A stretch of 20,956 nucleotides of DNA from NCBI GenBank assembly GCA_964635325.1, contig CAZWOL010000050.1:1-20956 (forward strand). Direction: 5' to 3'. How positions within the stretch are numbered: position 1 is the first letter of the stretch; every line of letters begins with the position of its first letter. A program made the position numbers and the translations under genes. The stretch comes from BOG-1112 sp964635325 (lineage in GTDB: Bacteria > Bdellovibrionota_B > Oligoflexia > Oligoflexales > Bog-1112). Positions 7,681-15,725 of this stretch are shown in pieces. The notes beneath the pieces are model-generated. The model searched no databases. It was given only the letters and a program-made list of their open reading frames with translations, and was not told where the DNA came from.

Positions 7681-8624
7681 TGGCAGACCATGCTTTGAAT
7701 GCTTTGGAAGAGCTTTGTGGTTTCTAGTTCTTCTTCGTGGTAAGTCGCTCGAGCAACTTCCGACGAACCAAAAGTGACTGCTGCTTGTAGAATACGTCCC
7801 ATTACAACTCCAGGGATAGAAGTTGGCTCTGCTGCTTCTGGGATGCTATTCATTGTGATGCCATCTAGTTCCATTGCGGATCCATTGCTTTTTTGCAGTT
7901 TATCGAAAGCTACTTGCGACGATGCCGAAGGAGTTCCAGAGCTTTTAAATGTGTCTCCGTCTTGGGTGTACGTGTAAAGTTTCATATCATCAAGACCTAA
8001 AACCTTAAGCTCAATGGCCTGTGTGGTTGCGTTATATGTTGCTGATGGCAAGCCTACTATTTTGCCCGTAAGTTTGACCGGACCAAGCCATGGCTTGGTC
8101 CCATCCATGAAAGAGTAATATACGAAGCGATCGCTTTCGGATTGAAAGAAAACAAAGAGGCGCTGACTCTTATCTTTGACTACAGAATAAGCCTCATAGG
8201 CTCCGAGTTTGGTCGAGCGAATGTTTGTGCTGATCGTTAGCACCGTACCTTTGAGTCGTTCTGCAAGATGCAAGCTCGTACTCTCTGCATCCTCACTGTC
8301 GAGAACAATGTAAGAATGAGCAAGGCGTGTCTTGCACTTATAAAACTGGTCGAGACGCACCTTTTCTGTCGTCTTCGTTTGGTTTTTGGTGAGTCTGCTT
8401 GCTAGCTCTTGCTTCCTCTGAACTTCAGCGGCAATTTTTGCATCATCTTTAGTCAGATCGGATATACTGCTGTTGGTATCGACCGCATAGCGACCAGACT
8501 CTGCTAGAGCAGCATCGTTTGGATTCCTAGCATTAGGAGATGTGGAACTAGTCGCATTATTACAAGCGACGACAACCAGCAGTGTCGAAATAAGAAAAAG
8601 TCTATTCAAATCTTGCATTACCAC
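7677..8624 (-). CDS. Predicted lipoprotein of unknown function
   Basis: The product of about 315 residues starts with GTG (or ATG two codons later, at 8618), with GAGGGTAGGG just upstream. A hydrophobic segment ends in LVVVAC, so the Cys at about residue 21 is the likely lipidation site. A low-complexity Ser/Thr/Asn/Asp region follows. Residues about 90-250 contain alternating hydrophobic stretches consistent with a beta-rich fold (RLFVFFQSESDRFVYYSFMDG). One internal Cys (KCKTRLAHS) and one near the C-terminus (SMVCQ) could pair. No family is recognised. It overlaps the HAD phosphatase start by 4 bases, so the two are made together, although one is predicted to be exported and the other cytoplasmic. 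Confidence 0.85.
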   Translation of the reverse strand: MVMQDLNRLFLISTLLVVVACNNATSSTSPNARNPNDAALAESGRYAVDTNSSISDLTKDDAKIAAEVQRKQELASRLTKNQTKTTEKVRLDQFYKCKTRLAHSYIVLDSEDAESTSLHLAERLKGTVLTISTNIRSTKLGAYEAYSVVKDKSQRLFVFFQSESDRFVYYSFMDGTKPWLGPVKLTGKIVGLPSATYNATTQAIELKVLGLDDMKLYTYTQDGDTFKSSGTPSASSQVAFDKLQKSNGSAMELDGITMNSIPEAAEPTSIPGVVMGRILQAAVTFGSSEVARATYHEEELETTKLFQSIQSMVCQ

Positions 8625-8848
8625 ACCCTACCCTCTAAGTCCTCTGAGTCATTCCATCTATCGGAGTTTTTTGCATTCTATTAAGTGATTTTCTGCTCAA
8701 AAAGCTTGCCAGACAGATTAAATAAAACAGCAATATTAAAGTCTTAGACAAAATTATAGACCCTTTTGATTTGAGAGATTATTTTCCCTCGTGTTAGCTT
8801 CATGGATAACCGATCTACGTCTTTGATAGTTCCAGTGGAGAGTCTCTG

Positions 8849-10222
8849 ATGAGTCTGAGTGTTTTAGATATTTTCAAAGTAGGTATCGGTCCCTCCAGCT
8901 CCCATACGATGGGACCGATGATTGCGAGTCATCGCTTTCTCAACTTAGTTTTTGAGAAAGGACTCCTCGATAGCATCGAAAAAATCAAAGTCGAACTTTA
9001 CGGATCTCTTGCATTGACTGGAATTGGTCACTGTACGGACAAAGCTGTGATGCTTGGACTTGAAGGTGAGTTGCCTGAGACCATAGATCCGACCACAATG
9101 GATTCTCGAATTGAGGCTATTCAGCATGACCAAGCGCTTCATCTTTTTCAGAAGAAGCGCATCTCTTTTCATCCCAAAGAAGATTTAGTTTTCCTGCGTC
9201 GCAAGGTCTTGCCTCTGCATGCCAATGGTATGATTTTCCGTGCATTTGATGATCGCAACCAGCAAGTATGTAGCGAGATCTACTACTCCATTGGTGGTGG
9301 ACACGTCCGTAACGAACAAGAAATGGATACTGTCATCGACAGCAGCGAAGCGCGACCGATCCCCTTTGACTTCAGTACAGGCGAAGATTTACTCCGCATG
9401 GGTCGAGAAAACAAACTGAGTGTCCACGAGATGATGCTTGCTAATGAGTGCATTTCACGTCCTGAAAAAGAAGTCTATGCACGACTCGATTTTATTTGGC
9501 GCATGATGGACGAGTGCATTCAACGTGGTTGCCAACGTGGAGGCACCCTTCCTGGAAAACTCAAAGTTCGTCGTCGAGGCCAACGCCTATTTCAAGAGCT
9601 ATCTAAGAAAGCACAGAGATCCGATGATCATCTCGCAGCTTTGGACTGGGTTAATTTATATGCATTGGCAGTCAATGAAGAAAACGCGAGTGGTTCTAAA
9701 ATTGTAACCGCACCCACCAACGGAGCTGCCGGAATTATGCCAGCTCTGATCAAATACTACCTGCATTTCTGCAAGGGTGATCAGGAGGGTGTGCGACGCT
9801 TCTTACTCACTTCAGGAGCTATTGGCATTCTCTACGCCAAAAACGCTTCGATTTCGGGTGCCGAGGTGGGTTGCCAGGGTGAGGTGGGGGTTGCGTGTTC
9901 GATGGCCGCAGGGGGCCTTGCAGCAGCTTTGGGGGCTAGCAATGAGCAGGTCGAGTATGCTGCAGAAATTGGTATGGAACATAACCTCGGACTTACCTGC
10001 GATCCCATCGGTGGACTTGTACAGATTCCGTGCATAGAGCGCAATGCGATGGGAGCCGTCAAGGCAATCAACGCTGCTCGTATCGCAATGTCAGGAGATG
10101 GTACGCACTATGTTTCTCTCGACGCTGTTATGAAAACCATGATGCAGACTGGTGCCGACATGAAAACCAAGTACAAAGAGACCTCTAGAGGTGGCCTCGC
10201 TGTCAACATCCCAGAATGCTAG
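8849..10222 (+). CDS. sdaA: L-serine ammonia-lyase (L-serine dehydratase), single-chain [4Fe-4S] type
   Basis: This enzyme deaminates L-serine to pyruvate and ammonia in the cytoplasm. At 457 residues it matches the length of E. coli SdaA (454). The N-terminal beta domain begins MSLSVLDIFKVGIGPSSSHT, with the family signature GPSSSHT. The C-terminal alpha domain contains NEENASGSKIVTAPTNGAAG, then SGAEVGCQGEVGVACSMAAGG and LTCDPIGGLVQIPCIERNAM. The cysteines in these last two stretches (GCQ, TCD, PCI) are the usual iron-sulfur ligands, so all appear present. GGAGAG about 8 bases upstream fixes the ATG. The C-terminus ends GGLAVNIPEC; in the family the C-terminal Cys can act as the fourth cluster ligand in the resting state. 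aroA follows after 33 bases. Confidence 0.97.
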   Translation: MSLSVLDIFKVGIGPSSSHTMGPMIASHRFLNLVFEKGLLDSIEKIKVELYGSLALTGIGHCTDKAVMLGLEGELPETIDPTTMDSRIEAIQHDQALHLFQKKRISFHPKEDLVFLRRKVLPLHANGMIFRAFDDRNQQVCSEIYYSIGGGHVRNEQEMDTVIDSSEARPIPFDFSTGEDLLRMGRENKLSVHEMMLANECISRPEKEVYARLDFIWRMMDECIQRGCQRGGTLPGKLKVRRRGQRLFQELSKKAQRSDDHLAALDWVNLYALAVNEENASGSKIVTAPTNGAAGIMPALIKYYLHFCKGDQEGVRRFLLTSGAIGILYAKNASISGAEVGCQGEVGVACSMAAGGLAAALGASNEQVEYAAEIGMEHNLGLTCDPIGGLVQIPCIERNAMGAVKAINAARIAMSGDGTHYVSLDAVMKTMMQTGADMKTKYKETSRGGLAVNIPEC

Positions 10223-10255
10223 TATTTGCTTGCGAATTAGAATACCAAGCTACTT

Positions 10256-11563
10256 ATGATCCTTTCACCACAACTTCTACTGATGAATAATATGAAAATC
10301 AAAGTTCCTGGGTCCAAAAGCATCACAAATAGAGCTCTGTTGATTGCAAGTCTTGCTAAGGGTCGATCCTATCTCAGGGGTGTCTTGCATTCGGAAGATA
10401 CGCAATGGATGATCAAGATTTGTCGACAATTAGGAGCAAAGATCGAGGTTGGGGAAACTCCTGAGATATTGCAAATAGATGGGTGCGGTGGTCGCTTTGC
10501 TACAAGCGATGAAGAACTCTACATCGGTAATTCTGGGACCTGTGCACGCTTTCTAACAGCAGCGCTGTTGATGGGCCAAGGATGCTATGTTTTGCGTGGA
10601 AACCCTCGTATGCAAGAGCGACCGATGTCTGAGCTTCTAGCAGCCTTACGTGCTTGGGGAGCTAGAATCGAGTGTATGGACAGAGAGGGTTATTTGCCCC
10701 TACGTATTCATGCACAAAGTGGACTTCGTGGTGGATCCATCACTATCTCAGGGGATCGAAGCTCTCAGTTTACGAGCGCACTGCTCATGCTTGCACCGAT
10801 GCTACAAGATGGAGCAACCGTGCACGTGCAGGGAGAGGCTGTAAGCGCATCGTATGTCACTATGACGACCGCACTCATGGAGATCTTTGGGGTACAAACC
10901 CAAAAAATAGAGGACAGTACTTACAATATTCCGGGCTCACAGACCTATGAGGCACGTGACTTTTTGATTTCTGCAGACGCATCATCTGCTTCTTATTTTT
11001 TTGCACTAGCTGCGATTAGAGCTTGGACTATACGTGTACAAGGCTTGCTTGCTGAGCCTCTGCAAAGCGACTATGGCTTTGTATTTTTGCTTGAGAGTAT
11101 GGGTTGCGCCATCTGGTCTGAAAACAATGATGTTATTGTGCAAGGCCCCTCAAAGCTTAGGGGAATCGATGTCGACATGCGAGATATGAGCGATGTGGTC
11201 CCAACCCTTGCGATCGTTGCGCTCTTTGCAGAAAGTCCTACACACATACGGCATGTGCATCATATGCGCTTTAAAGAGTGTGATCGCATTTCTGCACTTT
11301 GTAAGGAATTGCGAAAGTTGGGAGCAAGCGTCGAAGAGTTTGCAGACGGTTTGCGCATCGATCCTCTCGAGGTGTTTCCGACTCCGACCGACGAGATTTT
11401 TATTCATACCTACGATGATCATCGTATCGCTATGGCCTTTGGGATACTTGCACAACGCATACCCCAAATCAGACTCGAAGATCCCACATGCGTAGCAAAG
11501 ACCTATCCGACGTTCTTTGAAGATTTGGAAAAAGTGAACCAACAGCTAATCCTAAAGAGGTAG
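10256..11563 (+). CDS. aroA: 3-phosphoshikimate 1-carboxyvinyltransferase (EPSP synthase)
   Basis: This enzyme joins shikimate-3-phosphate and PEP to form EPSP in the shikimate pathway to aromatic amino acids. The 435 residues carry the full active site: VPGSKSITNRA (PEP- and S3P-binding Lys/Ser/Arg), GNSGTCARFLTA, RGNPRMQERP, GDRSSQF, SADASSASYFFA, the catalytic Asp in MSDVVPT, KECDRI, TYDDHRIAM and a final AKTYP. It resembles the E. coli-type class I enzyme, but where E. coli has Pro101 (NAGTAMRP) this protein has Phe; the preceding Gly is kept. Three in-frame ATGs (10256, 10283, 10292) are possible and none has a clear ribosome binding site; the last would begin MKIKVPGSKS. Proximity to sdaA suggests co-transcription. 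Confidence 0.95.
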   Translation: MILSPQLLLMNNMKIKVPGSKSITNRALLIASLAKGRSYLRGVLHSEDTQWMIKICRQLGAKIEVGETPEILQIDGCGGRFATSDEELYIGNSGTCARFLTAALLMGQGCYVLRGNPRMQERPMSELLAALRAWGARIECMDREGYLPLRIHAQSGLRGGSITISGDRSSQFTSALLMLAPMLQDGATVHVQGEAVSASYVTMTTALMEIFGVQTQKIEDSTYNIPGSQTYEARDFLISADASSASYFFALAAIRAWTIRVQGLLAEPLQSDYGFVFLLESMGCAIWSENNDVIVQGPSKLRGIDVDMRDMSDVVPTLAIVALFAESPTHIRHVHHMRFKECDRISALCKELRKLGASVEEFADGLRIDPLEVFPTPTDEIFIHTYDDHRIAMAFGILAQRIPQIRLEDPTCVAKTYPTFFEDLEKVNQQLILKR

Positions 11564-11570
11564 GGGGTTT

Positions 11571-11600
11571 CCGGGGAACTTATGCTTATTGCATAACCGG
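11571..11600. repeat. Inverted repeat after aroA
   Basis: TTATGC at 11580-11585 is mirrored by GCATAA at 11591-11596 around a five-base loop. CCGG occurs on both sides (11571-11574 and 11597-11600). It lies just after the aroA stop and could end or stabilise the transcript, but there is no T run after it. Confidence 0.35.
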
Positions 11601-11703
11601 CTTATCCGAAGTTTGGAGACTCGAGGATTAAGGGTCTTCTCACCGTGTTGACCTTGAAATTCTTTTTGTACTCGAAGAGAGGCGGTATAACCTGAAACTC
11701 CAA

Positions 11704-12132
11704 TCATGTTTCAACACGCGTAACACACGCTTTTTTAAGCATCTCCTTCATTTCTTTTGGGGTTTTATCTTTGATAGAACGTCCGATGAGAAGTATATAT
11801 AGAAAAGCCAAAGGTCCACGAATCTCGTTTATAAAAGTGACATATATCTTGCTACCTCGTTGATCAATAATGCTCGTGCTCACCGACTTAGCAAGGAAAA
11901 GCTTAGCTTCGAAAACATACGACCGCAAAGGCTTGCATTGTTTTATTTGTGTTTTAAGAATCGGACTCCGCAGCATCTTAAGTTGACCGCGCGTACCTGA
12001 TTCGAAAGGTCCGTCGATTTGGCTAAACTCAATTTCATGATCCCAATCTTTCCAGGTTTCAACGTCCTCCCAGACTCGCCAGATCTGAGCTGGTGACGCT
12101 GTTGTCTCGATTGTATGCTTTAAAATCAGCAT
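11704..12132 (-). CDS. SRPBCC (START/polyketide-cyclase-like) superfamily protein
   Basis: From the ATG at 12132 this is a 142-residue protein; AGGAGG a few bases upstream strongly favours this start over an ORF extending to 12192. The opening MLILKHTIETTASPAQIWRV followed by WEDVETWKDWDHEI is the hallmark of the SRPBCC fold: a first beta strand, then a short helix with the pattern PAQIWxVWxDVExWxxWD. The family forms a deep hydrophobic ligand cavity and includes polyketide cyclase-like and lipid-binding proteins; the ligand here is unknown. The C-terminal part has a hydrophobic stretch (GPLAFLYILLIG) and a Lys-rich helix, as expected for the long C-terminal helix of the fold. It lies about 80 bases downstream of an AraC-type regulator on the same strand and may be its co-transcribed partner. 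Confidence 0.82.
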   Translation of the reverse strand: MLILKHTIETTASPAQIWRVWEDVETWKDWDHEIEFSQIDGPFESGTRGQLKMLRSPILKTQIKQCKPLRSYVFEAKLFLAKSVSTSIIDQRGSKIYVTFINEIRGPLAFLYILLIGRSIKDKTPKEMKEMLKKACVTRVET

Positions 12133-12212
12133 TGTATGCCTCCTGTTTTTTGTTGGTTGACAGGAGTTGTATATCATGTGGGTTTTTGTCACTGCTGTGC
12201 TGATCTTGCTAT

Positions 12213-13109
12213 TTATTCGATCGGAATATAAATTTCTGCTTCCCTATCTTGGTTGCCCATCTTACTATACAAAGGATTTCGGTACTTTACGAACGGCCTT
12301 TCATCTCTTAGCCGCACTTTATTGTCGTGAATCCATTTTCCGTAAATAAAATAGTAGCCATCGGAGAGCCGATCCAAGGCCCCTTTGTGTAAGAAGACCG
12401 CAAACTTTCCGCCTGAGATAATCCCCCTCTTTGCTGCAAGGCGGCTTTTCTTTTGCAGGATCTCAGTTGACGCTTCAACCCCCACATCGAACCGCAGATC
12501 ATCTTTTTCATGGTCCTCAGCATTAGGATCATCCTGAGAAATGGCATAATACGTCTGGTTGCCAGTATTTATTTCGCTTGCTTTCAAGTCCGCAATGAGA
12601 TCGTTCCAAGCAGCAATTGCTGCCTGAAAATAGCTTCCTTGTTTTCGCACATAAAAAATTTCCGTTGTCGTTCTGTTTCCAATCTCCAAAAACACAGGCG
12701 GATTGTTCTGCAACTTACTTATCGCTAACCTCTTGTCCTCATTAAAGCGCTCTTTAAACTCTTGGGGAGAACATCCCATTTCTTTCTTGAAGGCTCGGGT
12801 AAACGCAGAATGATTCTCGTATCCGGCATCCAAGGCAATTTCTAAGGTGTTATTTTCGGTATGAATCAGTTTCCACATTCCCGACTCTAGGCGTTTCAGC
12901 TTGATATACTGACCGAGCGAAATGCGCATGTACTCTTTAAACACCCGGTGAAAATGAAACTTCGATACACGCGCTACTTTTGCGATGCTATCAAGATCGA
13001 GTTCCTGATCACGGTGACCATCGATGTAGGCTAGGACCCTTGCGATCGCTTCTCTATGTGAGTTGGTGTACATATGACGGGTAATCCTTAGGTTCGATGC
13101 AAATTCCAT
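12213..13109 (-). CDS. AraC-family transcriptional regulator with C-terminal GyrI-like domain (Rob-like)
   Basis: The 298-residue product has an N-terminal AraC/XylS DNA-binding domain (about residues 18-120) with two helix-turn-helix units. The first, LDSIAKVARVSKFHFHRVFKE, and the second, LEIALDAGYENHSAFTRAFKKEMG, are followed by the terminal SPQEFKE signature. Residues about 135-298 resemble the GyrI-like/effector-binding fold (PPVFLEIGNRTTTEIFYVRKQGSY, a later FAVFLHKGALDRL and a final AEIYIPIE). This order is that of E. coli Rob, whose C-terminal domain binds small ligands. The ATG at 13109 has no good Shine-Dalgarno; the ATG at 13073 (MYTNSHREA) is an alternative and would keep the HTH intact. 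Regulated genes may include the SRPBCC gene downstream. Confidence 0.9.
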   Translation of the reverse strand: MEFASNLRITRHMYTNSHREAIARVLAYIDGHRDQELDLDSIAKVARVSKFHFHRVFKEYMRISLGQYIKLKRLESGMWKLIHTENNTLEIALDAGYENHSAFTRAFKKEMGCSPQEFKERFNEDKRLAISKLQNNPPVFLEIGNRTTTEIFYVRKQGSYFQAAIAAWNDLIADLKASEINTGNQTYYAISQDDPNAEDHEKDDLRFDVGVEASTEILQKKSRLAAKRGIISGGKFAVFLHKGALDRLSDGYYFIYGKWIHDNKVRLRDERPFVKYRNPLYSKMGNQDREAEIYIPIE

Positions 13110-13290
13110 GAACTTTTTGCTGTTTTAGGATATCTCCTGCGGGATAGTTTCTATTATCGAAATTGAGTAAGATACAATATCAAAGGAAAAATTGCGATTT
13201 CTTATATGTTACGGATTTCCTCTAATAGGAATAAGGCACCATCCGCAGACATAGACTTGAGATGAATTAGAGTCGATCTCGTAGTCGAGG

Positions 13291-14205
13291 CTACAACAGT
13301 CTACCTTTGTATACTGTGAATTGTTCGTCCTTGTAGTCAAAATCGTGATTGTGAATATCAAATTTCAAAGTGCGTTCGACACTAATAGGGGAGTGAAAAA
13401 TCTCCGAGGGATCCTCCACGTTAAAAAGCTCAAATTCAATGCGTGTAGTCGCTTCTACCGCTTGTTCCACTATCCGTATAGTGTGTCCAATTTTTTTGCC
13501 TCGAATCGCTAGGCTTGATTTTTTCTCAGGATGTGCAAGATTTTCCAAAATATACTCTATCGCTTCGACAGAGAATGTTTGGGTGCGACTTGCCAGAGCC
13601 TCATGAATAAGTTGCAGTTGTTTTGTGCGTGTTAGATCAAGACCATTGCTGTCAAAAGTAGATTGCATCACACGGAAAATTTCCAACACAAATCCTTTGG
13701 GGTTGGCATGAAAGCTCTTGCTATTAAGCAGCATTTCTTCATTTTGTAAAATTTGCAAACCTTCCGTGCAACGTAAGACATCTAAAAAAATTTGCTCGTA
13801 AATTGGAATCGAAAGGTCTTTGTCGGATCGTAGCTGCTCTCCACGGTTCTTAAATATGGCATACTGCAAATCACCAGAGAGTAGTTCATCGAGCAACTCG
13901 GGCTGCTCCATAAAATTCTCAACGGAACGAATGGGGTTCTCATACGAAAAATTCTTTTTGCGTGTGACAGTAAAAGTCTCCCTGTCAAACTCACGCAGCG
14001 ATTGCTGAAAGGTGTAGGGTCGTAAGAGGTTTCGAGCATTGCTTTGTACCCAACGACTGAGCGTCGAAATAGCCAGTTGAGGATCCTGTGCCCACTGTAT
14101 GAGCGTTTCGGATGGACAAAATTGTTCTTCAGGTTTTTCTATTGCCAAAAGAGATGCAGGCATAAAAAGCAAAACCATTCCTAAAGATTGACGTAGTAAG
14201 CGCAT
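13291..14205 (-). CDS. Exported protein of unknown function
   Basis: The 304-residue product starts MRLLRQSLGMVLLFMPASLLA, a typical Sec signal peptide with probable cleavage after LLA; there is no lipobox Cys, so a soluble periplasmic or secreted protein is expected. The mature part is hydrophilic with predicted helices in the first two thirds. The last third alternates charged and aliphatic residues, suggesting beta strands (TRIEFELFNVEDPSEIF and RTLKFDIHNHDFDYKDEQF). Two cysteines remain (near residues 30 and 149). AAGGGGA about 6 bases before the ATG supports the start. I do not recognise the family. It is divergent from the methyltransferase-like gene across a 317-base gap. Confidence 0.82.
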   Translation of the reverse strand: MRLLRQSLGMVLLFMPASLLAIEKPEEQFCPSETLIQWAQDPQLAISTLSRWVQSNARNLLRPYTFQQSLREFDRETFTVTRKKNFSYENPIRSVENFMEQPELLDELLSGDLQYAIFKNRGEQLRSDKDLSIPIYEQIFLDVLRCTEGLQILQNEEMLLNSKSFHANPKGFVLEIFRVMQSTFDSNGLDLTRTKQLQLIHEALASRTQTFSVEAIEYILENLAHPEKKSSLAIRGKKIGHTIRIVEQAVEATTRIEFELFNVEDPSEIFHSPISVERTLKFDIHNHDFDYKDEQFTVYKGRLL

Positions 14206-14522
14206 AAATGTCCCCTTTTTTCTTAAGTTTACAGGAGCGCTTCTGAGGCAAGTTTAAGGAGTTCGCAAATTTTGTTTCCGTTTTGACAGAAATGAGTAAT
14301 GACGGCGGTGCTCATGATTAAGATAGACCTTGTGTCCTACAATAGGTTCCACAATTCTAACGAAATACCGGAGGAGCCTCAAAAAGCTTTAAAATTAATG
14401 CGAATTTTATCGTTTTTACAAACCTCTCCGAGTAACTGATAGGATCTGCAATGAATTTGCTATTTACTTGTTCATTGCGTTGTTCTAGAAACTTCACAAA
14501 TTTATAAAAATTCAGAGGTCCA
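14206..14522. other. Intergenic region between divergent genes
   Basis: This gap must hold the start signals of both flanking genes. A TTGTTC (14480-14485) and TATAAA (14503-14508) pair at 17-base spacing is visible for the plus-strand gene, but it would start the transcript on top of that gene's ribosome binding site, so I do not trust it. An 18-codon ORF (14451-14507) preceded by AGGA could be a leader peptide or chance; its stop is 15 bases before the next ATG. Nothing else stands out. Confidence 0.5.
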
Positions 14523-15671
14523 ATGAAATACACTCATGTCTTATCAATCCTCCTTACGTTCACTATCAGTACTTCGACTATTGCGGACACTCCCACAACG
14601 ACACTCGAAAATAAAAAGAAAGAAACTCAGTCAGACCTTATGGGTTTAATCACTGGAATTACATCGACTGTTGCCATTGTATGCGGCGCGGCATGGAGCA
14701 TTCATCGGTTTAGCAACAGTGTTGCTAAGAAACTTGCTGCAAAAACAGTTCAAAAGAAACTTGATGAAGATACAGATAGACCAAACCAACCTAAGGATGA
14801 AGTCGGGACCTTGCCACCAGCGAAAAAGACTGTTAGACAGGACGTTCAGGATAATTGCCGGTGCGAAGTAGAAGGGATTCCTGCCTCTTGCGTAATTTCT
14901 GCAACGACACAGAATACGCCCCCAGGGCAGAAGCATATTACTTCTGAATGGCGCTTCCCACAACTGAGCCAGGATCTCGCAGAACGTCTAACCCCAAACC
15001 GAGAGCGCGCACGTGTCGCAGTTTTCGGTCCTGGTTATAGGATGCAAACGCCAGATACGTTCTCAGTGCCAATCTTGCATGAGCTTATGCCGTTCTTCAG
15101 GAGAGATCACATCACTGTTGTAGATCAAGACCAAGCAGCTTTGGATATCGTTTCTGTCAGCAAGTACGATGTCGAGACAGCAAGATCGTATCTCAATTAC
15201 GCTCAGAACTTCGAAGCAAATCCAGGATTACAGTCCGCTCTCCGTCAAATGATGCCAGCTGTTGCGCCTGATCTTCCGCCCTCTATTAGCCTGCATCAAA
15301 TGAATTTTGAGCAGCCTAACCTGCCCACGAACAGTTTTGATTACATCATTGCAACTTTCTCCTTATTCTATGCATTACCCTCTAATAATAACGAGGAAAC
15401 CCGTCGAGTCTCTGCTGCGAACCTTGCATTGCTAGCAATTGATGGCGTCATGTACTTAGACTCTATTGCAATGGCTTTCATTATCAGAGCTTGGGGGGAG
15501 GACCTCGATTTCCAGTCTCCTGTAAATATTGGCAATATGCAGTTTATGGTTACTCATTTGCCCCATCCAACTGGAACTTATTTCCCTCTTGGAGGGTTAG
15601 AGCGGGCGTTTATGGTCGGCAATCTCCCAACCTCGACCTCTGACCTCTATGCAGTCAAACGCATTCGCTAA
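14523..15671 (+). CDS. Membrane-anchored protein with a SAM-methyltransferase-like domain
   Basis: The 382-residue product has an N-terminal signal-like segment (residues 1-21, ending STIADTP) and a second hydrophobic helix (about 39-60, LITGITSTVAIVCGAAWSI). A very basic stretch follows (HRFSNSVAKKLAAKTVQKK). By the positive-inside rule the C-terminal part should face the cytoplasm. Residues about 160-380 look like a Rossmann-type methyltransferase. Motif I is RVAVFGPGYRMQ (about 164), a later acidic strand end is HITVVDQD (about 196), and the motif IV-like strand is FDYIIATFSLFYAL (about 272), followed by a helix and DGVMYLD. CRC and one more Cys precede the domain (112, 114, 123). AGAGG lies 4 bases before the ATG. 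The substrate is unknown and the domain call rests on motif pattern only. Confidence 0.72.
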   Translation: MKYTHVLSILLTFTISTSTIADTPTTTLENKKKETQSDLMGLITGITSTVAIVCGAAWSIHRFSNSVAKKLAAKTVQKKLDEDTDRPNQPKDEVGTLPPAKKTVRQDVQDNCRCEVEGIPASCVISATTQNTPPGQKHITSEWRFPQLSQDLAERLTPNRERARVAVFGPGYRMQTPDTFSVPILHELMPFFRRDHITVVDQDQAALDIVSVSKYDVETARSYLNYAQNFEANPGLQSALRQMMPAVAPDLPPSISLHQMNFEQPNLPTNSFDYIIATFSLFYALPSNNNEETRRVSAANLALLAIDGVMYLDSIAMAFIIRAWGEDLDFQSPVNIGNMQFMVTHLPHPTGTYFPLGGLERAFMVGNLPTSTSDLYAVKRIR

Positions 15672-15725
15672 GCTTGCATATGGCTTCATGTCGTTCTGGT
15701 TCATACGACCTATATTATGATTTGA

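Noticed and set aside
14451..14507. 18-codon ORF upstream of the methyltransferase-like gene as a leader peptide
   Set aside because: It has only a modest AGGA site, no attenuator hairpin and no codon pattern that would indicate leader-type control.
14480..14508. TTGTTC / TATAAA promoter-like pair
   Set aside because: The implied transcription start would fall on the ribosome binding site of the next gene, so it is probably only A/T-rich sequence.
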